From the NCBI GenBank assembly GCA_902619265.1, contig CACNDL010000002.1, forward strand, positions 196,505 to 260,504: DNA of 64,000 nucleotides, given 5' to 3'. The translations under genes and the position numbers were made by a program. The stretch comes from an uncultured SAR86 cluster bacterium (GTDB taxonomy: Bacteria; Pseudomonadota; Gammaproteobacteria; Magnimaribacterales; TMED112). This document shows, one piece after another, positions 29,547 through 39,800 of this stretch (its first letter is position 1; the number at the start of each line of letters is the position of its first letter). The notes beneath the pieces were generated by a model that saw only the letters and a list, made by a program, of their open reading frames with translations, was not told where the DNA came from and did not search any database.

Positions 29547-30009
29547 AGCAAAAAGAAATATCAATAAAAGCAAGGTAGAAGTTTTAACAGAAATACGCAA
29601 AAGCGGTAATTTAGAAAACTATCATCCTTTTTGTTCTGAAAATAAAACAGATAAGTGGCCAGGAATTGGATCTATAGACTATGTGAAGTACCTTAATGGT
29701 CTTAAATATCGCAGAGAGTTCATAAAATGGGATGATACAGGCTATGTACTGAATATCGGTGTAAAGAAAAAACTGGCGCAAGTAGAATGGTTAGTCGAAG
29801 GAAATGATAAAAGTTCATCACTAAGAATTAGAGTTTCTCCTATATTGCCTTATAAAAACCCAATAATTAAATTCTTCTTATGGCATTTCTACGTAAAATA
29901 TAAGCTAAAGACATATCTAGAAAACGTTGTAGGAGGTTTTTCTGAATATATTGATACTAAGACCAGGGTAGAAAAGAATAAATTCGGAAAACATGCATGG
30001 TATTCATAA
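29536..30009 (+). CDS. SRPBCC/START-like protein (157 aa)
   Basis: The N-terminal pattern (VEAKRNINKSKVEVLTEIRKSGNLENYHPFC), the alternating strands in the middle and a long C-terminal helix (FFLWHFYVKYKLKTYLENVVGGFSEYI; shown in parts of the helix around residues 115-140) fit the SRPBCC ligand-binding fold. These proteins bind lipids or polyketides, or serve as helpers with unknown ligands. It is translationally coupled to the GNAT gene. The fold call is moderate and no function is assigned. Confidence 0.6.
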   Translation: MQVEAKRNINKSKVEVLTEIRKSGNLENYHPFCSENKTDKWPGIGSIDYVKYLNGLKYRREFIKWDDTGYVLNIGVKKKLAQVEWLVEGNDKSSSLRIRVSPILPYKNPIIKFFLWHFYVKYKLKTYLENVVGGFSEYIDTKTRVEKNKFGKHAWYS

Positions 30010-30015
30010 TATCTC

Positions 30016-30031
30016 ATATATTATGTTAAAT
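30016..30031 (+). repeat. Inverted copy of the dif XerD arm (16-bp perfect inverted repeat with 30122-30137)
   Basis: ATATATTATGTTAAAT at 30016-30031 is the exact reverse complement of 30122-30137. It equals the XerD arm and central region of dif, but the XerC side upstream is not dif-like. The two copies are separated by exactly 90 bp. Confidence 0.8.
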
Positions 30032-30121
30032 AAATTAAATCTACTTAAATACTAAACCTCTACAGTCCCCATTAATAATGACTTTCATGTTACAAAATAA
30101 GACTTTTATTTTATCTTATTA

Positions 30122-30149
30122 ATTTAACATAATATATATTATGCGTAGT
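30122..30149 (-). other. dif: dif site (XerC/XerD chromosome dimer resolution)
   Basis: Read on the reverse strand, 30149-30122 matches the 28-bp E. coli dif at 24 of 28 positions. The XerD arm (TTATGTTAAAT) is perfect, the central hexamer is TATATA (E. coli TGTATA-type), and the XerC arm reads ACTACGCATAA, with CGCATAA conserved. This much identity in a non-coding gap points to the real replication terminus site, where XerCD resolve chromosome dimers under FtsK control. It places this part of the window opposite the origin. Confidence 0.9.
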
Positions 30150-30169
30150 TATATATATAGTGAAATTAG

Positions 30170-30496
30170 TTGAAGATTTTGGTGCAAAAAAATTTTAAAT
30201 GCCCTATTCTTAAATTAGTATTTTTTATTTTTATGGAAATTTATTTTTTGAGTATGACAATTTTGACTTTAATGTCTTTCTACCTTGCTCAATCATTAAG
30301 GTCTGCAATAAATAACGGACAAACTGTTAGGAATATAGCAAAGTTTTTCTGTTCTATATTCTGTATTTTTGTTGCATCACTATTTTTGTATGCTCACCTC
30401 TCATTAAATTTTCTATCTTCAACAATTATCTATACATTTCATATATTTATCGTTATTTTCCAAATGGCTATGATTTGGTTCCCAAAACCGGACTAA
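30170..30496 (+). CDS. Small three-helix membrane protein, hypothetical (up to 108 aa)
   Basis: An open frame starts at TTG 30170, with later ATG choices (for example MEIYFLSM and MTILTL). It has three hydrophobic segments: LVFFIFMEIYFLSMTILTLM, FFCSIFCIFVASLFLYAHL and IIYTFHIFIVIFQMAMIW. The predicted protein ends WFPKPD. No ribosome-binding site is obvious and the start is uncertain. It lies 20 bp from dif, a place where Xer-integrated or orphan genes can settle. I do not recognise it. Confidence 0.45.
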   Translation: MKILVQKNFKCPILKLVFFIFMEIYFLSMTILTLMSFYLAQSLRSAINNGQTVRNIAKFFCSIFCIFVASLFLYAHLSLNFLSSTIIYTFHIFIVIFQMAMIWFPKPD

Positions 30497-30653
30497 TTTG
30501 CCCTATTTTCCTTCTCTATAAGAGTATTTATGTGATGTATGACGAACATATGCCTTAAAAATATAAAATTTGCGTTATATGCGAAATTTGAGCTCTATTT
30601 GGCTTTTTTTTATATTAATATCTAATTTATCGATTTTTATTAAGGATTTTTCT

Positions 30654-33506
30654 ATGTACAAACGTTTTTTATTTTTTTCTTCCCTACTTTTAACAAGTTT
30701 TATTTTATCTGAACCACTTATGAAGCCTACCTCACTCTCTAAGGATTTATATGATGTCAAAATTCTTAATGGAGATTACAACGACAATATCTCTCATCCT
30801 GATGAATTTTTAGATTTTGAATACGGCACAAGAGTTGCAAGTCCTGCACAGATAGAAAAAGCTCTTCTTAATTACGCAAAACAATCAAACCGTGTAAAAG
30901 TTGTTGAATATGGTAAAACTCATGAGGGAAGATCTTTATACGCAGTTTTTATCTCATCTCCTTCAAACATAAATAACCTTGATAAATTTAAACAATCTTT
31001 AGCTGAATTGTCAGATGCAAGAAAAACTAACGATAATAAGGCAAGATCTATCATTAACTCATTACCTGCAGTAGCATGGATGGCGTATTCAATTCATGGA
31101 AATGAAACATCAGGAGCTGATGCAGCACTAGGAATTATTTATCATCTTCTAGCAAGCCAAGATAAAGGAGTAGTTAATATGCTCGAAGACATGGTTGTAA
31201 TTGTCGACCCAATGATGAATCCTGATGGTCGAGATAGATTTGTAAAATCGTTAGAACAATATAGAGGCACAGCCCCTAATTATGATGATCAAGCGCTATT
31301 ACATACTGGTGATTGGCCATATGCTAGAACAAATCACTACTATTTTGATTTAAACAGAGACTGGTTCTATCTCACCCAGCCAGAAACACAAGGCAGAGTA
31401 CCTTTAATCAATGAATGGAGACCTCAAATATTAGTTGACGGTCACGAAATGGGTGCTCAAGATACTTTTATGACTGGCCCTCCTCGTGAACCAATTAACA
31501 CAAATATTGATAAAGATTTGATTAAATGGGGAAATGTTTTTGCCGATGATCAAGCACGAGCATTTGATGATAACAATTGGCGTTTTTATACTGGAGAATG
31601 GCATGAAGATCTATATCCAGGCTACTCTTTCTACATTCAGTTTAGAGGTAGCTTAGGAATATTATATGAACAATCAAGAATGTCAGAAGATGGTGTAAGA
31701 AGACCTGAAGGCACTATTCAATCATACAAAGAATCAGTTCATCATCAGTTTGTAAGCACAATTGCTAACCTCAAAACTCTTCAAAAACACTCTAAGGCAA
31801 TGTATCAAGATTTTTGGGAAGGCAGAAAATACAACGTTTCAAAAAATAGTGAATACGCGAATCAATCATTTGTGATATTGCCAACAAACAATAATGGAAG
31901 GTTAAATACTTTAGCAAAAAAACTTAAAGCTCAGGATATTGAGGTTTATATTAGTACCTCCCCTATTCAAACTAAGTCTGCCCTTAAACAGACCGGGGAT
32001 TCGATAGAAAATTTCACAATTCCCTCAGGAAGCATGATCATCCCAAATCTTCAACCGGAAGCACCATTAATAGCTGCAATTCTTGAGTTTGATGCTGAGA
32101 TTATTGAATCAGTACTTGAAGAAGAAAGAAGACAAACTTTAAAAAATAGCTCATCCATAATGTACGATACAACGGCATTTAATTTGACCATGATGTACGG
32201 ACTTGATGCTGTAACAGTGCAAGAAAATATTCAAAAGAATGTAAAGAAATGGGAGCCTTTAAAAGCAGAAATAAATGTGGATAAAGATGCCCTCATGTGG
32301 GCAGTTAACGGTCATGATGACCGCTCAGTTGCTTTTGCTGCAAGGCTTATGGAACTTGGTGTTGAAGTTAGAATTATCGATAAAGATGCGCTTTTATCCG
32401 AGCAACCTTTACCACGTGGAAGTGTCGTAGTGATTGGTATGGATAATCCTGATTATCAAGATCTAAGCTCTGTTATTAGTTCAGTTGCATCAGGATTAGA
32501 CTTATCTGTTGTATCAATATCGTCAGGCTTCGGAGCAGAAGAATTACCTGACTGGGGTGGCAGACACTTCAGGTTATTAGAGCGACCACAGATAGCACTT
32601 ATGGCCCATCAAGATTTTAGCTCCTATGATGTTGGTGTAAGCTGGTGGTCACTTGATCATCATCTTGGTATAAGACATAGCATGGTCAATGGCTCTTCAT
32701 TGAATTATGGTGACTTAAGAAGGTATAACACAATTATTATGCCAAGCGGTTATCAAAACCTCTCAAATTCTGAAATAAATAGTTTAAAAGAATGGATTAG
32801 ACAAGGAGGCACACTGATCGCACACAATGCCAGCTCTAGGAGCTTAAGCTACGAAAATGGGATTGGTTCTGTACGTCAAGTATCAAGCACTTTTGACAAA
32901 AGTGAGGAATACAATATGGATTTGCAAAGAGAATTTGGAGCTTTAAATATTGAGATTGATATGGCAGAGACCAATAAAAACAGAGTAGATCATGATGTTG
33001 AATATCCTTGGGAAGGAAGCTCAAATAAATACAATAAAGCTCAACTTGAAAAGAGAGACGAATGGCAGTCACTATTCATGCCCTCAGGTGCTTTTGTAGC
33101 TGGAAGAATAGATGATGAACATTGGCTAACCTTTGGAACTATAGATACCCTTCCCGTCTTATATTCTAATCTCCCTGTACTAATGACTGGCGGTAACTCA
33201 GAAGCAGCAGTTCGTATAGGTGAAATAGTACAGAGTGACGAAGAAACCTATAGAACAATTAACTGGTCAGATATGCCACCTAAAACAGATTTAAATGTGC
33301 GAATGAGTGGGCTGGTTTGGCCAGAGGCATCTCAAAGAATTGCTAATTCAGCATATTTAACACGTGAAAGAATAGGTAGAGGTCAAGTAATTTTATTCGC
33401 AGGGGAGCCAAACTTTAGAGGTGCAGCACTTGGCACGAATAGACTATGGCTTAATGCTGTTGTTTATGGATCAGGATTAGGAACCTCAGCTAGAATAGTA
33501 CCTTGA
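30654..33506 (+). CDS. M14-family zinc carboxypeptidase-like protein, exported
   Basis: Start: ATG 30654 has AAGGA at a good distance and gives a signal peptide (MYKRFLFFSSLLLTSFILSEP); the frame is open to 30570 but that extension lacks support. About 950 aa. The N-terminal peptidase domain carries the M14 zinc motif HGNETSGADA (HxxE), NPDGRDRF, DLNRDW and a later DGHEMG. The C-terminal third contains a Rossmann-like/GATase-type segment (LRRYNTIIMPSGYQNLS, LKEWIRQGGTLIAHN), typical for large bacterial M14 proteins. Probable periplasmic peptide degradation. Confidence 0.88.
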   Translation: MYKRFLFFSSLLLTSFILSEPLMKPTSLSKDLYDVKILNGDYNDNISHPDEFLDFEYGTRVASPAQIEKALLNYAKQSNRVKVVEYGKTHEGRSLYAVFISSPSNINNLDKFKQSLAELSDARKTNDNKARSIINSLPAVAWMAYSIHGNETSGADAALGIIYHLLASQDKGVVNMLEDMVVIVDPMMNPDGRDRFVKSLEQYRGTAPNYDDQALLHTGDWPYARTNHYYFDLNRDWFYLTQPETQGRVPLINEWRPQILVDGHEMGAQDTFMTGPPREPINTNIDKDLIKWGNVFADDQARAFDDNNWRFYTGEWHEDLYPGYSFYIQFRGSLGILYEQSRMSEDGVRRPEGTIQSYKESVHHQFVSTIANLKTLQKHSKAMYQDFWEGRKYNVSKNSEYANQSFVILPTNNNGRLNTLAKKLKAQDIEVYISTSPIQTKSALKQTGDSIENFTIPSGSMIIPNLQPEAPLIAAILEFDAEIIESVLEEERRQTLKNSSSIMYDTTAFNLTMMYGLDAVTVQENIQKNVKKWEPLKAEINVDKDALMWAVNGHDDRSVAFAARLMELGVEVRIIDKDALLSEQPLPRGSVVVIGMDNPDYQDLSSVISSVASGLDLSVVSISSGFGAEELPDWGGRHFRLLERPQIALMAHQDFSSYDVGVSWWSLDHHLGIRHSMVNGSSLNYGDLRRYNTIIMPSGYQNLSNSEINSLKEWIRQGGTLIAHNASSRSLSYENGIGSVRQVSSTFDKSEEYNMDLQREFGALNIEIDMAETNKNRVDHDVEYPWEGSSNKYNKAQLEKRDEWQSLFMPSGAFVAGRIDDEHWLTFGTIDTLPVLYSNLPVLMTGGNSEAAVRIGEIVQSDEETYRTINWSDMPPKTDLNVRMSGLVWPEASQRIANSAYLTRERIGRGQVILFAGEPNFRGAALGTNRLWLNAVVYGSGLGTSARIVP

Positions 33507-34954
33507 TGTTAAAGAAGATTTTTAATGTGCTTTGGAAAAGTGCTACAGCATATGTAGTAGCTGGTTTTGCCTTAATACAAGTTGCAAGTGTTGTAGTCAG
33601 TAATGTTTCTATTCAAGACACTTTAGGAATTTCTTCAGAACTTTTTATGCAAACACTGCTTATAGGAATTCCGGCATTTTTACCGATTTTTTTAGTAATA
33701 GCTTATTTCTTAAGATCTGAAGAAAGAGATTCAGAGTTAAACGATAACGTTGCCTCAAGAACAAATAATTTAGTACCAAAAATCGCTGTGCTACCTTTTG
33801 AAAATTTAAATAAAGATGATGAGGGGTTATTTTTAGTGGATGGCATTGTTGAAGACTTAATTAGCGAATTTTCAATGATAAAAGAAGTTGAAATTGTATC
33901 TCGTAAAGCGTGTTTTGAATGTAGGAATGAAAATCTTTCGGCCGATGAGTTTGCCTCAAAATGGAATGCTGATTATCTTGTTTCTGGAAGCATAAGAGCT
34001 ATTGAGAATAGATTGAGGATCTCGGTAGAACTGTCAGAGACTGAGGAGGGAAACGTCCTTTGGTCAAATAAGTACGATCGTGTTAAAACAGATATTTTTG
34101 AAGTACAAGATGAAATTGTGAAAAAAATTATCAACCAGACTGTGGGTAATATTGAAATCAAAAGCTTAAAAAGAGCATATAGAAAACCAACAAAGAATAT
34201 GACCTCATATGATTACATGCTTAAAGGTAGAGCGCTTAATCAAAAGTACAACAAAGAGTCTAATGCAGAAGCACTTAAAATGCTTAATTTAGCCATCGAA
34301 GCTGATAAGGATAACCCTCTACCCTATTCTTGGAAAGCATGCACAATGGGGCAAGCTATGGGTATGGGTTTTGTTGAACAAACGGATGAATGGATCAATG
34401 AAATGTTTGCAGCCTTAGATTTTGCCAAAGAAAAAAATGAGAATGATTGGAACGCTAACAGACTTTTGGGTGAAGTCTATTTATCACTACATGACTATCC
34501 ACAAATGCTAAAATTTGCCACAACTTCTTATAATGCCAATCCAAATAATCCAACAGTAATGTCAATCTATGGAGATGCTCTTCTTCGATCTAATAAAATT
34601 CCTGAAGGGGTGAAAGTCTGGGAGAAATTGTACGAAATAGACCCTATTCCATTTGCTGATAGTAATTCTGATAGAAGAACAAATAATTTATTTTTTGCTT
34701 ATTTTCTGAATGGTCAATACGATAAATGCGATGAAATTTTTAAAACAATAAATGAACCGACAAACAGAACTTGGTTACTTAGAACTCATTCAAAATTCAA
34801 AAATGGAGATAAGCTTCAAGACGAAGTATGGTACAAAAAAGGGTTGAATGAGTTCAAGGATTTAGACTGGGATAACGAAGTTGATAGATTTCATCTAAAT
34901 AATGAAGAGCTCCAAAAAAAATTAACCGCTACAGCAAAAGCACAATTCGCCTAA
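33506..34954 (+). CDS. TolB/FlgO-like N-domain plus TPR protein, membrane anchored
   Basis: Start: ATG 33506 shares its A with the upstream stop TGA; a TTG at 33503 is also in frame. About 482 aa. Two N-terminal transmembrane helices (AYVVAGFALIQVASVVV and LLIGIPAFLPIFLVIAYFL) precede a domain with IAVLPFENLNKDDEGLFLVD and WNADYLVSGSIRAIENRLRI, the TolB-like periplasmic fold seen in signalling/TPR proteins. TPR-like helices follow from about residue 235. The set often occurs fused to adenylate cyclase or transcriptional domains; none is here. Role unknown. It is coupled to the M14 gene. Confidence 0.75.
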   Translation: MLKKIFNVLWKSATAYVVAGFALIQVASVVVSNVSIQDTLGISSELFMQTLLIGIPAFLPIFLVIAYFLRSEERDSELNDNVASRTNNLVPKIAVLPFENLNKDDEGLFLVDGIVEDLISEFSMIKEVEIVSRKACFECRNENLSADEFASKWNADYLVSGSIRAIENRLRISVELSETEEGNVLWSNKYDRVKTDIFEVQDEIVKKIINQTVGNIEIKSLKRAYRKPTKNMTSYDYMLKGRALNQKYNKESNAEALKMLNLAIEADKDNPLPYSWKACTMGQAMGMGFVEQTDEWINEMFAALDFAKEKNENDWNANRLLGEVYLSLHDYPQMLKFATTSYNANPNNPTVMSIYGDALLRSNKIPEGVKVWEKLYEIDPIPFADSNSDRRTNNLFFAYFLNGQYDKCDEIFKTINEPTNRTWLLRTHSKFKNGDKLQDEVWYKKGLNEFKDLDWDNEVDRFHLNNEELQKKLTATAKAQFA

Positions 34955-34956
34955 AA

Positions 34957-35481
34957 TTATTCTCTTATACTAGATTTGATTCCATCTGGCACATCAGTGG
35001 GCTCATGAGTCCATTTAGCTGCATCATTTCCAAACATCTCTTGTTCAAACCATTTAATGAATTCTTCGTCTCTTGTAGCTTTCCAAAAGTCCCAAGTGCC
35101 TTTAGCTAATTTAGTTTTCATGGTGCCAAGTTTTAAAGCGTTCATTCTGATTGTTAAATGTTTTTCATCGACAAAACCTTTTTGCACTTTTTCATAAACA
35201 TCAAAAATATCTACGAGCGCCATGACTATGAACATTGCTACCCTCCACTGCTCGCCGTGAGTTAGATCTCCATCCCAATCTTTAGCGAGAAAATCAGCGA
35301 ATTCAGAATCTTTGGTCGTTGCAAAGTACCTTTCGTATTGTCTTTGGGTTAGTGAATGGCCGAATTGTGCTTTAGTTATTTCATTTTGTTGGTGGATCTG
35401 AACACCAAGATAAACAACGGAAATAACCACACCTAAGGCTGCCACTACTTGGACAATTAGAAGAATTAAGTTTGCATCCAT
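34957..35481 (-). CDS. Membrane-anchored protein of unknown function (174 aa)
   Basis: One N-terminal transmembrane helix (LILLIVQVVAALGVVISVVYLGVQI) is followed by QQNEITKAQFGHSLTQRQYERYF and a helical soluble domain (WRVAMFIVMALVDIFDVYEKVQKG; FWKATRDEEFIKWFEQEMFG). This layout is common among unassigned proteins of marine bacteria. It lies 15 nt downstream of gltD on the same strand and could share its transcript. It converges on the TPR gene with a 2-nt gap. No function is assigned. Confidence 0.7.
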   Translation of the reverse strand: MDANLILLIVQVVAALGVVISVVYLGVQIHQQNEITKAQFGHSLTQRQYERYFATTKDSEFADFLAKDWDGDLTHGEQWRVAMFIVMALVDIFDVYEKVQKGFVDEKHLTIRMNALKLGTMKTKLAKGTWDFWKATRDEEFIKWFEQEMFGNDAAKWTHEPTDVPDGIKSSIRE

Positions 35482-35496
35482 AATCTAATTATAACT

Positions 35497-36891
35497 TCAG
35501 GTTTCGAGAAATTTTATAATTTCTTTTGCTGCATCTCTGCCATGAGCTATGGCGTGAACAGCTAAACTTGACCCTATTATCATGTCTCCTCCTGCAAAAA
35601 ATTTTGGATTTGATGTTTGAAATTTATAGTCTTGATTTTCAAGCGAAATAAGGCCTCTATCTGATACATCTATATTATTCTCAGCAATGAAATTTTGTGG
35701 ATCTGCTTCATAACCAAAGGCAATTACAAGTTTATCAATATCAAGAATTCTTTCAGATCCCTCAACCAAAACCGGTTTTCTTCGACCAGAATCGTCAGCT
35801 TCACCTAATCTAGTCTCACCAATCTTAAGCTGTTTCACTTTACCATTTCCTATAATTTCAAGGGGTTGTGAATTAAATAAAAATTGTACTCCTTCCTCTT
35901 GTGCATGCTTTATTTCTTTCACTGAACCAGGCATATTTTCCCTATCCCTTCTATACACACAATGAACACTTTGAGCTTGTTGTCTTATGGCTGTTCTAAC
36001 ACAGTCCATAGCTGTATCGCCCCCACCCAAAACCACAACTTTTTTATCTTTAAAATTTATTTTTTCAGCATCGTCCTCTGACATTAAATATTCGGTATTC
36101 CTGATTAAATATGGTAGCGCCTCGACAACTCCTTCTTTGTCTTGACCATTTATGTTCCCTTTGATTGACTCATAAGTGCCAAGTCCTAAAAATATTGCAT
36201 CACTTTTGTTATTTATCTCGCTCATTTTTTTCTCATCTACTTCACAATTAAGCACAAATTTTACCCCCAATTCTTCAAGAATTTCACGACGCTTGATGAC
36301 TATACTTTTCTCCAACTTAAACTCTGGTATACCGTAGGTTAATAGTCCCCCTATTTGCGAATATCTGTCATAAACAGTGCATTTAATTCCCCTTCTTATT
36401 AAGTTTTCAGCGCATGCAAGTCCCGCCGGACCAGCACCAATAATTGAAACAGTTTTTTTTGAATAACTTGCTGCAAGTTTTTTTGGTTTCCAGCCTTCAG
36501 ATAATGCTTTATCGGTAATATATTTTTCAATTTGACCGATTGTGACTGCTTCATATCCAGTATTTAAAGTACAAGCACCCTCACATAATTTTTCCTGCGG
36601 ACAAATTCTGCCGCATATCTCAGGAAAAGAATTTGTTTCGTGACATAAATCAGCCGCCTCATGAATCGAGCCTTCTTGGGCAAGCTTTAGCCAGTCAGGT
36701 ATGTAGTTGTGAAGTGGGCATTTCCACTCACAATAAGGATTACCACAGTCCAGACATCTACTGGATTGTTCTTTTACTGATTCAAGATTATGTGATTGAT
36801 ATATTTCTCCAAATTCAATTTTTCTTGCATTGATAGGCTTGGTTTCAGGCTCAATTCTCTTGATGTCAATGAATTCAAAATTTGTTGACAT
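35497..36891 (-). CDS. gltD: Glutamate synthase (NADPH) small subunit
   Basis: GltD oxidises NADPH and feeds electrons to GltB for glutamate formation. The N-terminal Fe-S region has CLDCGNPYCEWKCPLHN and CGRICPQEKLCEGAC; then follow FAD-binding VSIIGAGPAGLACAENLIRR and NADPH-binding VVVLGGGDTAMDCVRTAIRQ. Start: the frame extends to 36960, but ATG 36891 gives the usual MSTNFEFIDIKR N-terminus and overlaps the gltB stop by 1 nt (TAATG). That leaves 464 aa, as expected. Confidence 0.96.
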   Translation of the reverse strand: MSTNFEFIDIKRIEPETKPINARKIEFGEIYQSHNLESVKEQSSRCLDCGNPYCEWKCPLHNYIPDWLKLAQEGSIHEAADLCHETNSFPEICGRICPQEKLCEGACTLNTGYEAVTIGQIEKYITDKALSEGWKPKKLAASYSKKTVSIIGAGPAGLACAENLIRRGIKCTVYDRYSQIGGLLTYGIPEFKLEKSIVIKRREILEELGVKFVLNCEVDEKKMSEINNKSDAIFLGLGTYESIKGNINGQDKEGVVEALPYLIRNTEYLMSEDDAEKINFKDKKVVVLGGGDTAMDCVRTAIRQQAQSVHCVYRRDRENMPGSVKEIKHAQEEGVQFLFNSQPLEIIGNGKVKQLKIGETRLGEADDSGRRKPVLVEGSERILDIDKLVIAFGYEADPQNFIAENNIDVSDRGLISLENQDYKFQTSNPKFFAGGDMIIGSSLAVHAIAHGRDAAKEIIKFLET

Positions 36892-39800
36892 TACGCTGCA
36901 TCCTCTCGTGTTTTTCGAATAATTCTTGAAAGGTTTTCGGCGTATGGAGTTACTATCCAAAAAAGGCTTTGATATTTTTCAAAATCTTCAAGAATTTCTG
37001 CGCCTATCTGACTGTTTGTCTCTTTCACAAAATGAGCGATTCTATCTTTTAAATATGACCTATGTGCTTCCATTTCTTGCGAGGTAATTCTGTTAAAAGA
37101 AACTAAGTCTTTATTACATTTATCAACAAAACTTCTATCTTGATCATAAACATATGCAAAACCACCAGTCATTCCTGCACCAAAATTATTACCTACAGGA
37201 CCTAAAACTATAACTTCTCCACCGGTCATATATTCACAACAATGGTCCCCACTTCCTTCAATAATTGCTTTTGCCCCTGAATTTCTCACTGCAAATCTTT
37301 CACCTACGACCCCTGTTGCATAAAATTCGCCTCCAGTGGCACCAAATAAACAAGTGTTTCCTGCTAGCACAGCTCTTTCCTGATCAAGGTATTTATTTTT
37401 TGTTATAATAATTTTTCCACCATTCATGCCTTTACCAACGTAATCATTTGCTAGTCCATTTAATTTCAAATCAACACCTTTTGAATTCCAACATCCAAAA
37501 CTTTGTCCCGCATTTCCTTTGAAATTGAGAATAAGTTTTTCTGGAAATCCCTGTCTGCCAAATTTCTCAGCTATATCGCCTGCAAGACTTGCGCCAATTG
37601 ATCTGTGAGTATTTTTAATCTCAAAATTAAATGATCCTCCTTTTCCCTTAGTTAGGTTGTTTTTAAGTTTCTTCTTTATCAGATTAGTTAGTGATTCATC
37701 ACTTAAAGAATTATTTATTAGATTCTTTTTAAGCTCATTAGATTGTTTTTTGTTAGGTCTATATCTCTCAAGCAACTTGTCAAAGCCTAATTTAAGAGAT
37801 TCATCTTCAGAATCTTTTTTGAGTTTCATGATCGATGTGTCTCCAATTGCCTCTTCCAAAGACCTTAGACCTAAATATGCAAGCTTCTCTCGAACTTCTT
37901 GAGCAGTAAATTCAAAGAATTTTTGTACTTTTTCAACTTCCCCTAAAAAGTGGTCGTTTATAATTCTTAATTGTTGTGTGGCAACACCAGTGGCGCAATT
38001 ATTTAAATGACATATTCTTAGATACTTACAACCCATAGCTATCATTGGTGCTGTACCAAAACCAAAAGAATCTGCACCAAATACTGCTGCTTTTATGACA
38101 TCCTCTGCTGTTTTTAGACCACCATCTGTTTGAAGCCTTACATTCGACCTTAGATTACTTTGAAGAAGGGTATTTTGTGTCTCAAACATACCTGTCTCCC
38201 ATGGCGATCCGGCATGTCTTATGGAAGAAATAGGACTTGCACCTGTGCCTCCATCATGGCCAGAAATGGTAATAAAATCTGCGTTTGCCTTCACAACGCC
38301 TGCTGCAACAATTCCCACTCCAGGCTCAGATACTAATTTTACTGAAACTAAAGCTTTCGGATTTACTTGTTTTAAATCATAAATTAACTGAGCGAGGTCT
38401 TCTATGGAGTAAATATCATGATGAGGAGGCGGTGAAATCAGTGTGATTCCTGGTTTTGAATACCTTAACTTTGCTATATATGAGTCAACCTTAGAGCCTG
38501 GCAATTGTCCACCCTCTCCTGGCTTTGCACCTTGCGCAATTTTAATTTGAAGAACTTCTGCATTTCTTAAATAATGTGGTGTAACACCAAATCTACCAGA
38601 AGCAACTTGTTTAATTTTTGATTCTAGATTGGTTCCATATCTTTTTGGATCCTCGCCACCCTCACCTGAATTTGAACGACAACCTAATCCGTTCATAGCA
38701 GCAGCTAAAGTTTCATGTGCATGCGGAGACATGGAACCCAAACTCATCCCAGCTGAGTCAAATCTTGATAATATTGCTTCTATTGGTTCAACTTCGTCAA
38801 TATTTATTGATTCATTTTTTGAATGAAGTTCAAAGTAATCCCTGATTGCAAGTGGTTTTCTGGAATCAACGTAAGAAGAAAAATTTTTAAATTCTTTGAA
38901 AGATCCAGATTTCAGAGAATTCTGTAAATTCATTACAACATCTGGGTTAAAGGCATGGTCTTCTCCGTTATGTTTAAATTTATGCAAACCTTTCGCGACT
39001 CTATCATCGTCTCCATCAAAAGACATTGTAAGCATAATTTTTTCATGAATTTCCTCGAATGATTCTCCTTTAATAAATGATTCATTTTTTGGGAAACAAA
39101 GATTATTTACCTCATCTGAAAACCCAATCACTTCAAATAAACCTGAGCCTCTATAGCTTGAGACATTTGAAATGCCCATTTTTGACATTATTTTCAGTAG
39201 ACCTTTATTCAAGCATTTCCTGTACGCAACACATAATTCATTTGAAGTAAGCTCTGTTGAATCATTTGATACTTTAAGTACTGATTGCAAACCGAGCCAT
39301 GGATGAACACATGTTGCCCCAAAACCAATTAAGCACGCGATTTGATGGTTATCTCTAGCAGATGCTGTGTTAACAACAACATTACAATCGGTTCTTAAAT
39401 TCTCTTTTATAAGTCTATTGTGTAAAGCTGAAGTTATAAGAAGAGCTGGTATTACAGGAACTTTGTTGCTGGATTGCTTCTCATCCAAAACAATTATATT
39501 TGTTCCTAGTTTTACAGTTTTAATAACGTCTTCTAGAACTCTTAAGATTCCATTCTTTAGACCCTCTGAATCTGAATACTCAAGTGAAAATCTCTTACAA
39601 GGAAACTTTTTATTTTTAAGTAGAAGGTTAAATTTTTTGTGAGAAAGAATAGGCGAATTAACTACAATTCTGTTCGCATGTTCTGCTGTCTCTTCAAATA
39701 TATTTAGCTCTGGACCTAGACAAGTTTCTAAAGACATAACTGATTTTTCTCTAAGTGAATCTATTGGAGGATTTGTTACTTGGGCAAATTTTTGCCTGCA

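Larger units (their letters stand above)
30010..30169. other. Non-coding dif region between the SRPBCC gene and a small membrane ORF
   Basis: This 160-bp AT-rich gap holds a dif site, an inverted XerD-type half-site and a 7-bp hairpin (AATAAGA at 30096-30102 with TCTTATT at 30114-30120). If the small ORF at 30170 is not real, the gene-free stretch runs to 30653 (644 bp), one of the longest in an otherwise tightly packed window. Beyond the Xer sites I see only AT-rich sequence. Confidence 0.7.

Noticed and set aside
30570-30653. Earlier start of the M14 peptidase
   Set aside because: The extension is hydrophobic and would precede a second, normal signal peptide. ATG 30654 has a clear ribosome-binding site.
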